Source: Betaproteobacteria bacterium SCN2
Lineage (GTDB): Bacteria; Pseudomonadota; Gammaproteobacteria; Burkholderiales; Thiobacillaceae
Reading direction: 5' to 3'
DNA length: 64,000 bases
Assembly: GCA_008923285.1 (NCBI GenBank)
Contig: WBSG01000007.1
Coordinates: forward strand, 62,001 to 126,000
The notes under the pieces are model-generated. The model made no database searches. It was not told where the DNA came from and saw only the letters and a program-made list of their open reading frames with translations. Every line of letters starts with the position of its first letter. The stretch's first letter is position 1. The position numbers and the translations under genes are program-made. This document shows, piece by piece, positions 41,249 to 49,754 of this stretch.

Positions 41249-42724
41249 TTACCGCCATGGCGGCGCCAGGCGGGAAAAGCTTTCCAGCATGCGGCCGATC
41301 TCGGGCGCGTGCGCCTGCATGCGCGCTTCGAGGCCGTCCGCGAGTTGTGCCGTCAGTTCATCGAGGCGGCCATCGCGATTGAGCCGGCCGAGCAGGCCCA
41401 GGGCGGTGGCGGCGTCGTTGAGCGCGCCGAGCTCGTCCTGCAGCCCGGCGAAACAGGCGCCGAATTTCTTGTGCTTGCCGAACAGGCCGCCGAGGTAATC
41501 GAGGGCATAGCGCAGGCGCTTGATCCGGATGCGCAGGGCATGGCGCTGCGCCGCCGTCTGCCCGGCGAAGTCCTCGGCCGCGGCAAGCGCGGCGGCATGC
41601 AGGCGCGCGAGCTTCCGCGCTGCCAGCTTGTGCAGCGCGGGCTTGCCCGGCGAAGCGGCCTGCGCATGCAGCCAGCGATGCAGGGCGATGAGATCGGCCC
41701 CGGTTTGCGGGCATGCCGCTGCCGCCAGCGCAGCCGCGCGCGCCTTGCGCCGGGCGGCCTGCGCGCGCCTGACCAGCAGGGTCTTTTGCGCGGCCGGGAC
41801 GGACTCGCGCAGCGCCGGCAAGGTTTCGAGCACGAACACGTCCCAGTCGCGCGCCGCGCCCAGCGCGCGCCCCAGTTCCGCCAGGCGCGCCATCGGCTCG
41901 GGCGGCGGCGGGCAGGCTTTTCCGAACAGGCCGGCGGCCGAGCGCAGGCGCCTGAGCGCAACGCGCGCCTGGTGCAGGTATTCCGGATCCTCCTCCTGCA
42001 GCAGGCCGGGCAGGTTGGCCTGCAGTTGGGCGAGGCAGGCACGCGCGATCTGCACGAAGCCGGCGCAGGCCGGCGTGTCGCCTGCGAGGTCGGGCAGCGC
42101 CGCCCCTGCGGGCCTGCGCGGTTTGCCCGCGGCAAGCCGCGCGCCGCGCTCGGCCTTGCTGGCATCGAAGGGAATCAGCAGGACCCGTTGCGCCAGCGCC
42201 TGCGCCAGCCCGTAGAGCGCATCCGCCGAACCGGACTTGAGTTCCAGTTCGACCTCGCACAGCGCTTCGGACAGCCTGCCCGCAACGATCTCGCCGACAT
42301 CGAGCGCCACCTCCACGCGGCTGCCGTCGGGGGCACGCAGATTCCAGGCAGTGCGAAGAAAGCGGGTCTCGTACACGGGAACCAGGCGGGTACGCCATTT
42401 GCGCCGGATCAGCCTGTCCACCGTTTCCGCCGGCAGGCGCGAAAAATCCGGCAGCGGACCGCCGACCGGCGTTTCCAGCTCCAGCCTCCGCGACAGGCCG
42501 CCGCTTTTCTCGCCCTCGGTCTTCAGCGTCTGCACCCAGCGCCGTCCGATCCTGCGCACGCGCAGCGCGATGCCGTGCCTGGCGAGCGCCAGGCCCGGGG
42601 TGTCGAAATAGAGAGTGTGCAAGGCTTCTCGGCGCGGGCGCGCACGGGCGAGCCTGGCCAGCGCGCGGAATGCCGCGACGTCGCCGGGTGACAACCAGAG
42701 CTTGAGTTCGGTTTCGAATGACAC
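41249..42724 (-). CDS. CYTH-CHAD domain protein, putative triphosphatase/polyphosphate-binding
   Basis: 491-residue two-domain protein. N-terminal CYTH domain with the ExExK signature ETELKL (E4, E6, K8) and HTLYFDTPGLALARHGIALRVR; this tunnel fold hydrolyses inorganic triphosphate or related substrates. C-terminal CHAD domain (about 215-480) with repeated histidine/arginine helices such as YLHQARVALRRLRSAAGLF and HALRIRIKRLRYALDYLGG, which in other proteins binds polyphosphate. It is divergent from ppk1 by 93 bp and near ppx, which fits a role in polyphosphate turnover. Confidence 0.92.
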   Translation of the reverse strand: MSFETELKLWLSPGDVAAFRALARLARARPRREALHTLYFDTPGLALARHGIALRVRRIGRRWVQTLKTEGEKSGGLSRRLELETPVGGPLPDFSRLPAETVDRLIRRKWRTRLVPVYETRFLRTAWNLRAPDGSRVEVALDVGEIVAGRLSEALCEVELELKSGSADALYGLAQALAQRVLLIPFDASKAERGARLAAGKPRRPAGAALPDLAGDTPACAGFVQIARACLAQLQANLPGLLQEEDPEYLHQARVALRRLRSAAGLFGKACPPPPEPMARLAELGRALGAARDWDVFVLETLPALRESVPAAQKTLLVRRAQAARRKARAAALAAAACPQTGADLIALHRWLHAQAASPGKPALHKLAARKLARLHAAALAAAEDFAGQTAAQRHALRIRIKRLRYALDYLGGLFGKHKKFGACFAGLQDELGALNDAATALGLLGRLNRDGRLDELTAQLADGLEARMQAHAPEIGRMLESFSRLAPPWR

Positions 42725-42771
42725 GATAGTTGCAGCGCGCGATAGATGGCAGGGAACCGTTTTGCTAGCAT

Positions 42772-42784
42772 CGACTCACTATAG
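42772..42784 (+). promoter_or_regulatory. 13-bp match to the T7 late promoter core upstream of ppk1
   Basis: CGACTCACTATAG at 42772-42784 equals the core of the phage T7 class III promoter, although the upstream TAATA and downstream GGG are not conserved. It also forms part of a palindrome (CGACT...AGTCG) in the ppk1/CYTH-CHAD divergent gap, and TATAGT at 42780-42785 could be the host -10 element. It is probably coincidence or a host promoter. Confidence 0.35.
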
Positions 42785-42817
42785 TCGTCCAATTGCCCGC
42801 ACAGCTCAATACAGATC

Positions 42818-44881
42818 ATGCCCCTGCCCCTGCCGGAACAACTCATCAACCGCGAACTCGGCATTCTCGAATTCCAGCGCCGCGTGCTGGCCCAGGCCGA
42901 GGACGAAGAGACTCCGCTGCTCGAGCGCCTGCGCTTTCTGTGCATCGTGTCGAGCAACATGGACGAATTCTTCGAGGTGCGCGTGGCCGGGCTGAAGGAA
43001 CAGATCAAGGCCGGCATTTCCGCGCCATCCCCCGACGGTCTCACGCCGCGCCAGTCCTATGCCGAAGTGCAGCGCATGGCGCACGAGCTGGTGGCGAAGC
43101 AGTACCAGCTGTTCAACCAGACCCTGCTGCCTGCGCTGGGCGCGCGCGGCATCCGCTTCATCCGGCGCACGCAGTGGAACGAGGAACAGGCCGCCTGGAT
43201 ACGCGACTATTTCTTCCGCGAGCTGATGCCGGTGCTGACGCCGATCGGGCTCGATCCTGCGCACCCGTTTCCGCGCGTGCTCAACAAGAGTCTCAACTTC
43301 GCCGTGGAACTCAAGGGCAAGGACGCCTTCGGCCGCAATTCGGGCGCCGCCGTGGTGCAGGCGCCGCGCTCGCTGCCGCGCGTGATCCAGTTGCCCGAAC
43401 ACATAGCCGGCTGCGAATACGGCTTCGTGTTCCTGTCCTCCATCCTGCACGCGCATGTCGGCGAGCTGTTCACGGGCATGACGGTGGAAGGCTGCTACCA
43501 GTTCCGCGTCACGCGCAACTCCGACCTCTTCGTCGACGACGAGGAAACCAAGAACCTGCGCCACGCCCTGCAGGGCGAGCTGCCGCACCGCCACTTCGGC
43601 GCCGCCGTCCGCCTCGAAGTCGCCGACAACTGCTCCGACACCATGGCGGACTTCCTGCTCGCCCAGTTCGAACTCGACCGTTCCGACCTCTACCAGGTGC
43701 ACGGCCCGGTCAACCTGGTGCGCCTGATGCAGGTGCCCGACTGGGTGGATCGCCCCGAACTGAAGTTCCCGCCCTTCACCCCGAGCCTGCCGGCGCGCAT
43801 CGGCAAGGCGGCCAACATGTTCGAGGTGATCGCCAGGGGCGACGTGCTGCTGCACCATCCGTTCGAGTCCTTCCAGCCGGTAACCGATTTCATCGAGCAG
43901 GCCGCCTCCGATCCGCAGGTGGTCGCCATCCGCCAGACCGTGTACCGCACCGGCACCGACTCGCAGCTGATGAACGCGCTGATCCGCGCGGCGCAGAGCG
44001 GCAAGGAAGTCACCGTGGTGGTGGAGCTGCTGGCGCGCTTCGACGAGGAAGCCAACATCAACTGGGCCGCGCGCCTGGAGGAGGCCGGCGCCCATGTGGT
44101 CTACGGCGTGGTCGGACACAAGACCCACGCCAAGCTCGCCCTGGTCATCCGCCGCGAGGAAGGCGGGCTGCGCCGCTACGCGCACCTCGGCACCGGCAAC
44201 TATCACGCGCGCACCGCGCGCCTGTACACCGACTTCGGCCTGATGACGGCAAACGAGGAGATCACCGCCGACGTCAACCAGATTTTCACCCAGCTGACCG
44301 GGCTGGGGCGTGCCGGCAGGCTGCGCCAGTTGCTGCAGTCGCCGTTCACCCTGCACCCGGAGATCATCGCCGCCATCGAGCGCGAGGCCGTCGCCGCCAG
44401 GGCCGGGCAGCCGGCCGCGATCATCGCCAAGATGAACGCACTGCTGGAACCGCGGGTGATCGCCGCGCTGTACGAGGCCTCGCAGGCCGGCGTGAGGATC
44501 GACCTCATCGTGCGCGGCGTGTGCGCGCTGCGTCCGGGCGTGCCGGGGCTTTCGGACAACATCCGCGTGCGCTCGGTGGTCGGCCGCTTCCTCGAGCATT
44601 CGCGCATTTTCTATTTCAGGAACCTCGGCGAGGAGCAGGTCTACCTCTCCAGCGCCGACTGGATGGACCGCAACTTTTTCCGCCGCATCGAGAGCTGTTT
44701 CCCGATTCTCGACCCGAAGCTGAAGAAACGCGTGATCCAGGAAGGCCTCCGGCCCTACCTGCGCGACAACCTGCAGGCCTGGGAAATGCAGCCGGACGGC
44801 AGCTTCCGCCGGCGCGGCAGGAAAGGCGCCAAGCCCTATTGCGCGCAGTCGATGCTGCTGGCGCTGCACGCGAAAAAATAA
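42818..44881 (+). CDS. ppk: Polyphosphate kinase 1
   Basis: 687-residue enzyme that makes polyphosphate from ATP. Domain order fits PPK1: N-terminal helical domain (INRELGILEFQRRVL, about 8-22), head domain, then the catalytic domains with the autophosphorylated histidine in VVGHKTHAKLALVIRR (about 428-443) and HLGTGNYHARTARLYTDFGL (about 451-470). The C-terminal domain has RGVCALRPGVPG, RVRSVVGRFLEHSR and YLSSADWMDRN. Length is standard. Divergent from the CYTH-CHAD gene; ppx lies 2.4 kb downstream on the other strand. Confidence 0.97.
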   Translation: MPLPLPEQLINRELGILEFQRRVLAQAEDEETPLLERLRFLCIVSSNMDEFFEVRVAGLKEQIKAGISAPSPDGLTPRQSYAEVQRMAHELVAKQYQLFNQTLLPALGARGIRFIRRTQWNEEQAAWIRDYFFRELMPVLTPIGLDPAHPFPRVLNKSLNFAVELKGKDAFGRNSGAAVVQAPRSLPRVIQLPEHIAGCEYGFVFLSSILHAHVGELFTGMTVEGCYQFRVTRNSDLFVDDEETKNLRHALQGELPHRHFGAAVRLEVADNCSDTMADFLLAQFELDRSDLYQVHGPVNLVRLMQVPDWVDRPELKFPPFTPSLPARIGKAANMFEVIARGDVLLHHPFESFQPVTDFIEQAASDPQVVAIRQTVYRTGTDSQLMNALIRAAQSGKEVTVVVELLARFDEEANINWAARLEEAGAHVVYGVVGHKTHAKLALVIRREEGGLRRYAHLGTGNYHARTARLYTDFGLMTANEEITADVNQIFTQLTGLGRAGRLRQLLQSPFTLHPEIIAAIEREAVAARAGQPAAIIAKMNALLEPRVIAALYEASQAGVRIDLIVRGVCALRPGVPGLSDNIRVRSVVGRFLEHSRIFYFRNLGEEQVYLSSADWMDRNFFRRIESCFPILDPKLKKRVIQEGLRPYLRDNLQAWEMQPDGSFRRRGRKGAKPYCAQSMLLALHAKK

Positions 44882-44908
44882 GCTTCACATTCCGGTCACG
44901 GCCGCGTC

Positions 44909-45841
44909 ATGCGGCTGTGGCTTCATGCGCACATGCTCACTCGTGTCATGGGCCTGTTGCGCTCCTCCACCCCGCCCGCCATCTCCGTTTTCACACGGCA
45001 GGAAACCGTTTCCTTCCTGGTTTCATCGCTCGATCCCGGCGGCGAGCCGCCGCCGGAAAAGACCCGCCGCTACCGCACGCTCTGGATTTCCGACATCCAT
45101 CTCGGCACGCCGGGCTGCCAGGCGCAGTATCTGCTGGACTTCCTCAGGCACAACGATTCCGACACGCTCTACCTCGTCGGCGACATCATCGACGGCTGGC
45201 AGCTGCGCCGCGGCTGGTACTGGCCGCAGGCGCACAACGACGTGGTGCAGAAGATACTGAGGAAGGCGCGCAAGGGCACGCGCGTGGTCTACGTGCCCGG
45301 CAACCACGACGAGATGGCGCGCCAGTTCGCCGGCCTCGCCTTCGGCGAGATCGAGGTGGCCGAGGACATCGTGCATGTCACCGCCGACGGCCGGAAACTG
45401 CTGGTGACCCACGGCGACCTGTTCGACGGCGTCATGCAGCACGCGCGCTGGCTGGCCTACGTCGGCGACTCGCTCTACACCCTGACCCTGGTGCTCAACC
45501 GCTGGTTCAACTGGGCGCGCGCGCACTTCGGCTATTCCTACTGGTCGCTGTCGCAGTACCTCAAGCACAAGGTGAAGAACGCGGTCAGCTTCATCACCGC
45601 CTTCGAGCGGGTGATGACCGAGGAGGCCCGGCGCCGGAACTGCGATGGCGTGGTCTGCGGCCACATCCACAAGGCCGAGATCCGCACCATCGACGACATC
45701 GTCTACTGCAACGACGGCGACTGGGTGGAAAGCCTGTCGGCGCTGGCGGAAACCTTCGACGGCGAACTGCAGATCATCTACTGGACCAAGCGCCTCGACA
45801 GTCCGGCAAGAAAACGGCGCAGCGCCGTCACTGTCGACTAG
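44909..45841 (+). CDS. Metallophosphoesterase, LpxH-like UDP-2,3-diacylglucosamine diphosphatase family
   Basis: 310-residue calcineurin-like phosphoesterase. Metal ligands: SDIHLGTPG (about 60-68), VGDIIDGWQ (about 90-98), PGNHDEM (about 130-136), LVTHGDLFDG and CGHIHKAEIR. These are the motifs of the LpxH/LpxH2-like group, which splits UDP-diacylglucosamine in lipid A synthesis, but the protein has a 55-residue N-terminal extension and an insert of aromatic helices (LVLNRWFNWARAHFGYSYWSLSQYL). It is followed 18 bp later by a glycosyltransferase gene, a pairing also seen in sulfolipid-like glycolipid loci. Specific substrate not certain. Confidence 0.8.
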   Translation: MRLWLHAHMLTRVMGLLRSSTPPAISVFTRQETVSFLVSSLDPGGEPPPEKTRRYRTLWISDIHLGTPGCQAQYLLDFLRHNDSDTLYLVGDIIDGWQLRRGWYWPQAHNDVVQKILRKARKGTRVVYVPGNHDEMARQFAGLAFGEIEVAEDIVHVTADGRKLLVTHGDLFDGVMQHARWLAYVGDSLYTLTLVLNRWFNWARAHFGYSYWSLSQYLKHKVKNAVSFITAFERVMTEEARRRNCDGVVCGHIHKAEIRTIDDIVYCNDGDWVESLSALAETFDGELQIIYWTKRLDSPARKRRSAVTVD

Positions 45842-45859
45842 GCCCGCGAAAGGAATCCC

Positions 45860-46900
45860 ATGAAAGTCATGATCGTCACCGATGCCTGGCAGCCGCAGGT
45901 CAACGGCGTGGTGCGCACCCTCACCACGACGCGGCGCGAACTGCAGGCCATGGGCCATGAGGTCGAGCTGCTGTCGCCGCTGGAGTTTGCCACCCTGCCC
46001 TGCCCGACCTATCCCGACATCCGCCTGTCCCTGCTGCCCGGCAAGGGCGTCGAGAAACGCATTCGCGACTTCGCGCCGAACGCGCTGCACATCGCCACCG
46101 AAGGCCCGCTCGGCCTGGCCGCACGGCGTTATGCGCTGAAGCACGGCCTGCCCTTCACCACCGCCTACCACACGCGCTTTCCGGAATACGTCGAGGCGCG
46201 CTTCAGGCTGCCGCTGTCCTGGACCTATCGCTTCCTGCGCTGGTTCCACGGCCCTTCGCGCGCGGTGATGGCGCCCACCCCAAAGGTCAAGGCCGACCTC
46301 GAGACCTGGGGTTTCGGCAATGTGGTGCTGTGGTCGCGCGGCGTCGACCTCGACGTGTTCAGGCTGCAGGACGTCCACCGGCTCGACAGCGCGCCGCCGA
46401 TTTTCCTCTACGTCGGCCGCGTGGCGGTGGAAAAGAACATCGAGGCCTTCCTCGAACTCGACCTGCCCGGTTCCAAGTGGGTGGCGGGCGACGGCCCGGC
46501 GCTGGCCGGCCTGCGCGCGAAATACCCGGAGGTGAACTACCTCGGCGTGCTCAATCAGCAGGAACTGGCCGAGGTCTACGCCTCGGCGAACGTGTTCGTG
46601 TTCCCCAGCAGGACCGACACCTTCGGCCTGGTATTGCTGGAAGCGCTGGCCTGCGGCCTGCCGGTGGCCGCCTATCCGGTCACCGGGCCCATCGACGTGC
46701 TGGGCGATTCGAACGCCGGGGCCATGCACGAGGATTTGCGGGAAGCCTGCCTGGCCGCGCTCGATATCGAGCGGAGCGCGGCGCGCGCCCACGCAGAGAA
46801 GTTCTCCTGGCGCGCCGCGACCGAGCAGTTTCTCGGCCACCTGCGGGTTTCGGAAAAGCCGCTCGAAGCCGCTGCGCGCTCAGGCGCGGCCGCGGTTTGA
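45860..46900 (+). CDS. Glycosyltransferase family 4-type protein
   Basis: 346-residue GT-B glycosyltransferase. N-terminal domain starts MIVTDAWQPQVNGVVRTL (about 4-21) with the glycine loop of nucleotide-sugar transferases; the C-terminal domain has FLYVGRVAVEKNIEAFLEL (about 182-200) and the E-x7-E-like EALACGLPVAAYPVTGP (about 265-281). It resembles mannosyl/sulfoquinovosyl transferases that glycosylate diacylglycerol. Co-transcribed with the metallophosphoesterase gene. Its end overlaps the convergent DUF488 gene by 21 bp. Confidence 0.87.
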   Translation: MKVMIVTDAWQPQVNGVVRTLTTTRRELQAMGHEVELLSPLEFATLPCPTYPDIRLSLLPGKGVEKRIRDFAPNALHIATEGPLGLAARRYALKHGLPFTTAYHTRFPEYVEARFRLPLSWTYRFLRWFHGPSRAVMAPTPKVKADLETWGFGNVVLWSRGVDLDVFRLQDVHRLDSAPPIFLYVGRVAVEKNIEAFLELDLPGSKWVAGDGPALAGLRAKYPEVNYLGVLNQQELAEVYASANVFVFPSRTDTFGLVLLEALACGLPVAAYPVTGPIDVLGDSNAGAMHEDLREACLAALDIERSAARAHAEKFSWRAATEQFLGHLRVSEKPLEAAARSGAAAV

Positions 46901-47263
46901 GGCGGGCGGGCGCCGCGCCGTTCTCTCGAGATATTGCTTGAGCACCACGGCCTGGTTGTGCCGCTCGTCCTTCGCGCCATAGACCAGCGTGACCGTGCCG
47001 CGGCGGGCGTGCGCCGCCAGCTTTTCGACTTCGGCAGGATTGTTGTCCAGTTCTTCGGCATAGCGCCTGCGGAATTCCTGCCACTTCGCCGGATCGTGGG
47101 CGAACCACTTGCGCAGTTCCGCGCTGGGCGCGATCTCCTTGTGCCACAGGTCGATGCAGGCGGCTTCGCGCGAGAGTCCGCGCGGCCACAGCCGGTCCAC
47201 CAGGATCCTGTATCCGTCTTCGGGCGCGCACGCTTCATATGCGCGTTTCAGATGCATGGCCAT
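46880..47263 (-). CDS. DUF488 family protein
   Basis: 127-residue protein of the DUF488 family, typified by YeaO-like proteins. Conserved text: RILVDRLWPRGLSREAACIDLWHKEIAPSAELRKWF and PAKWQEFRRRYAEELD, then VTLVYGAKDERHNQAVVL. Function is not known; homologues are sometimes called uncharacterised or stress related. It lies 3 bp after ppx and converges with the glycosyltransferase gene. Confidence 0.85.
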   Translation of the reverse strand: MAMHLKRAYEACAPEDGYRILVDRLWPRGLSREAACIDLWHKEIAPSAELRKWFAHDPAKWQEFRRRYAEELDNNPAEVEKLAAHARRGTVTLVYGAKDERHNQAVVLKQYLERTARRPPASNRGRA

Positions 47264-47266
47264 GGA

Positions 47267-48751
47267 TCAGTCGTATTGCACGCGCACGCCGACGCTGGCC
47301 CAGTAGACCGCCTCTTCCTCCAGCGCACGCCAGGTGAGCGCGTTGTCTTCCAGCCAGGTCCTGGCAAGCCGCAGGCGGTAGCCCTTGGCCGTCGTTTCCG
47401 GCTGCACCTCGGGCAGGCTCGGTTCGGCGCGGTTGCGGCACAGGATCACCGCCTGGCGCAGCAGCCAAGCCAGGGTGCGGTCGATGCCGGCAAGTTCGCC
47501 GCCAGCCGCGAGCGGGGGCAACTTGGCCACTGCGCCGCGCTGGGCGCGCACCAGCAGCGCCAGGCGTTCCTGATCGGTGCGCGAGAAGCCGGGCATGTCG
47601 GCGTTTTCCAGGATATAGGCGCCGTGCTTGTGGTAACCGGAATGGGCGATGGAAATGCCGATCTCGTGCAGGTGCGCGGCCCACGACAGGAAGCGGCGCG
47701 CCTCCTGTTTTTCCTCCTTGTCCGCAGGCGCCACGCTCTTGAACAGACGCAGCGCCAGCTTTTCGACGCGCGCCGCCTGCCTGGGGTCGACGTGATAGCG
47801 GCGCATGAATTCGGCCACGGTTTCCTCGCGCATGTCGTTCCTCGACATGCGGCCAAGCAGATCGTAGAGGATGCCCTCGCGCAGCGCGCCGGATGCGGGA
47901 TTCATCTGCCCGATGCCGAGTTCGGCGAACAAGCCGGAAAGGATGGCGAAGCCGCCAGCCAGCACCGGGCGGCGGTCGGCGCGCAGGCCGGGGATGTCCA
48001 GCTTGTCGACATGGCCGGCCTTGAGCATGGCCTCGCGCAGCCAGGCCATGCCCTCGGCATTAACGCCCTGGCCCCAGCCGTTGGCTTCGAGGATGTCGGC
48101 CACGGCACGGATGCTGCCGGAGGAGCCCACCGCCTCGTCCCAGTGGGACTTGCCGAAATCCGCTTCGATGCCCTGGGCGACGAGGCGCGCCTCCAGTTCG
48201 GCCTCCTTCATCGCCGCCTTGTCCAGCTTGCCGTTGGCAAAGAAACGCAGGGAGAAATTGACGCAGCCCATCTGCAGGCTCTCGCGGCGCTCCTGTGCAA
48301 CGCCGCTGCCGATGATGCATTCGGTGGAACCGCCGCCGATGTCGACCACCAGGCGCCGACCGCTCGAAGGCGGCAGGCTGTGGGTCACGCCCAGATAAAT
48401 CAGGCGCGCTTCCTCGCGGCCGGCGATGATTTCGATGGGAAAGCCGAGTGCCGCCTCGGCCTGTTCAAGAAACTGCTCGGCATTCTTGGCCACGCGCAAT
48501 GCGCTGGTGCCGACGCAGCGCACCGCGCCTTCCGGCAGGCCGCGCAGGCGCTCGCTGAAACGCCTGAGGCAGTCGAGCGCGCGCTGCTGCGAATCGGCAT
48601 CGAGGCGCTTGTTCTTGTCGAGGCCGGCGGCGAGCCGCACCGGTTCCTTGAGTGCGTCGAGCAGGTAGAGCTGCTCGCCCTGCACCCGCGCCACCTGCAG
48701 CTTGAAGCTGTTGGAGCCGAGGTCGACCGCGGCCAGCGTTTGATAACCCAT
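47267..48751 (-). CDS. ppx: Exopolyphosphatase, Ppx/GppA family
   Basis: 494-residue phosphatase that releases phosphate from polyphosphate ends or converts pppGpp to ppGpp. ASKHA fold: VDLGSNSFKLQVARVQ (about 9-24), GTSALRVAKNAEQFLEQAE, the glutamate-containing GREEARLIYLGVTHSLP, VVDIGGGSTECIIG (about 139-152) and the C-terminal HD-like domain with WAAHLHEIGISIAHSGYHKHGAYIL (about 382-406). With ppk1 it forms the local polyphosphate cycle. Preceded by a CAAG-rich repeat. Confidence 0.93.
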   Translation of the reverse strand: MGYQTLAAVDLGSNSFKLQVARVQGEQLYLLDALKEPVRLAAGLDKNKRLDADSQQRALDCLRRFSERLRGLPEGAVRCVGTSALRVAKNAEQFLEQAEAALGFPIEIIAGREEARLIYLGVTHSLPPSSGRRLVVDIGGGSTECIIGSGVAQERRESLQMGCVNFSLRFFANGKLDKAAMKEAELEARLVAQGIEADFGKSHWDEAVGSSGSIRAVADILEANGWGQGVNAEGMAWLREAMLKAGHVDKLDIPGLRADRRPVLAGGFAILSGLFAELGIGQMNPASGALREGILYDLLGRMSRNDMREETVAEFMRRYHVDPRQAARVEKLALRLFKSVAPADKEEKQEARRFLSWAAHLHEIGISIAHSGYHKHGAYILENADMPGFSRTDQERLALLVRAQRGAVAKLPPLAAGGELAGIDRTLAWLLRQAVILCRNRAEPSLPEVQPETTAKGYRLRLARTWLEDNALTWRALEEEAVYWASVGVRVQYD

Positions 48752-48842
48752 TATTCAAGACTCAAGATTCAAGTTACAAGTCGCAAGGTTTTTTCTTGAA
48801 GGCGCGCAGCGCTGCTCTTGCAGCTTGCCTCTTGCATCCGGT
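48752..48842. repeat. CAAG-rich inverted repeat (copy 2)
   Basis: Imperfect long hairpin between ppx and the CobD/CbiB-family gene: arms of the CAAGATTCAAGTTACAAG / CTTGCAGCTTGCCTCTTG type and a tip CTTGAAGGCGCGCAGCGCTG. The tip closely matches the copy at 26211-26295. Confidence 0.75.
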
Positions 48843-48845
48843 CTC

Positions 48846-49754
48846 TCAGGCCGCCAAGCCCGCGACCATGAACAGCAAGGCCAGCACCATCCACACCATC
48901 AGGCCACGCCAGATCATGCTGTTGGCGCTATCGATCTGGTCGGCGTCGGGCTCGTCGCCGAGGCCGATTTCACCGCGTTCCTGCCATTGCCCGCCCACCA
49001 TCAGCGGCTGGCCGAGCTTCACGCCCATGGCGCCGGCGCCAGCCGTCATGGCGACAGCCTCCTCGGCATTGGGCCAGGCCTGCGCCTGGGTGCGCCAGCA
49101 GTACAGGGCGTCCTCGAAATTGCCCGCCACCGCGTAGGTCAGCGCAGTGAGCCGCACCGGCACCCAGTTGAGCACATGGAACAGTTTCACGGCCGCGCCG
49201 GAAAACGGCGGGCTGGCTTCGTTCCAGCGCAGCGACAGCACCGAGGCCAGGCGGAACAGCACCGCGCCGGCCGGCCCCAGCAGGATGAACCAGAACAGCA
49301 CGCCGAAGGTCTGCCGGTGGCTGTGCGCGAACAGCTGCTCGATGGTGGCCGAGGCGATTTCACGCGGCCCGAATTCCTCCGCATCGCCGCCGCGCCATGC
49401 CTGCAGTTCGGCGCGCGCCTCCTCCATGCGCGCGGTGCGCAGTCTGTCGGCAATGCCTTCCGCGATGCGGCTGTAATACTTGAGGCCCATGGTGAGGTAC
49501 AGCACGCCCACGCCCCAGGCCCAGCCGAGCAGGAAATTCACCCCGGCCAGCCAGTCACCCACCAGCCAGACGAGAAAGACAAGCGGCAGCACGCCGAGGC
49601 ACCAGGCGACGACGCCGTGGAACGCTTCTCCGCCGTCGAGCCTTTCGCGCAGCAGGGCGGCCAGGCGCGCGAAATATTCGAAATGCGGCAGCGGCCGCGC
49701 CAGCGGACGGTAGTGTTCGAGCGCGAGCGCGGCAAGCAGGCTGAAGAAGATCAT
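48846..49754 (-). CDS. CobD/CbiB family integral membrane protein
   Basis: 302-residue membrane protein with several hydrophobic segments (VAWCLGVLPLVFLVWLVGDWL; FLLGWAWGVGVLYLTMGL; FGVLFWFILLGPAGAVLFRL; LMVWMVLALLFMVAGL). CobD/CbiB attaches aminopropanol in cobalamin synthesis, and the region RRHSHRQTFGVLFWFILLGPAGAVLFRLAS-like with VPVRLTALTYAVAGNFEDAL matches that family and its AmpE-like relatives. No other cobalamin gene is nearby, so a different role is possible. Start overlaps the upstream gene's stop by 4 bp. Confidence 0.78.
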   Translation of the reverse strand: MIFFSLLAALALEHYRPLARPLPHFEYFARLAALLRERLDGGEAFHGVVAWCLGVLPLVFLVWLVGDWLAGVNFLLGWAWGVGVLYLTMGLKYYSRIAEGIADRLRTARMEEARAELQAWRGGDAEEFGPREIASATIEQLFAHSHRQTFGVLFWFILLGPAGAVLFRLASVLSLRWNEASPPFSGAAVKLFHVLNWVPVRLTALTYAVAGNFEDALYCWRTQAQAWPNAEEAVAMTAGAGAMGVKLGQPLMVGGQWQERGEIGLGDEPDADQIDSANSMIWRGLMVWMVLALLFMVAGLAA

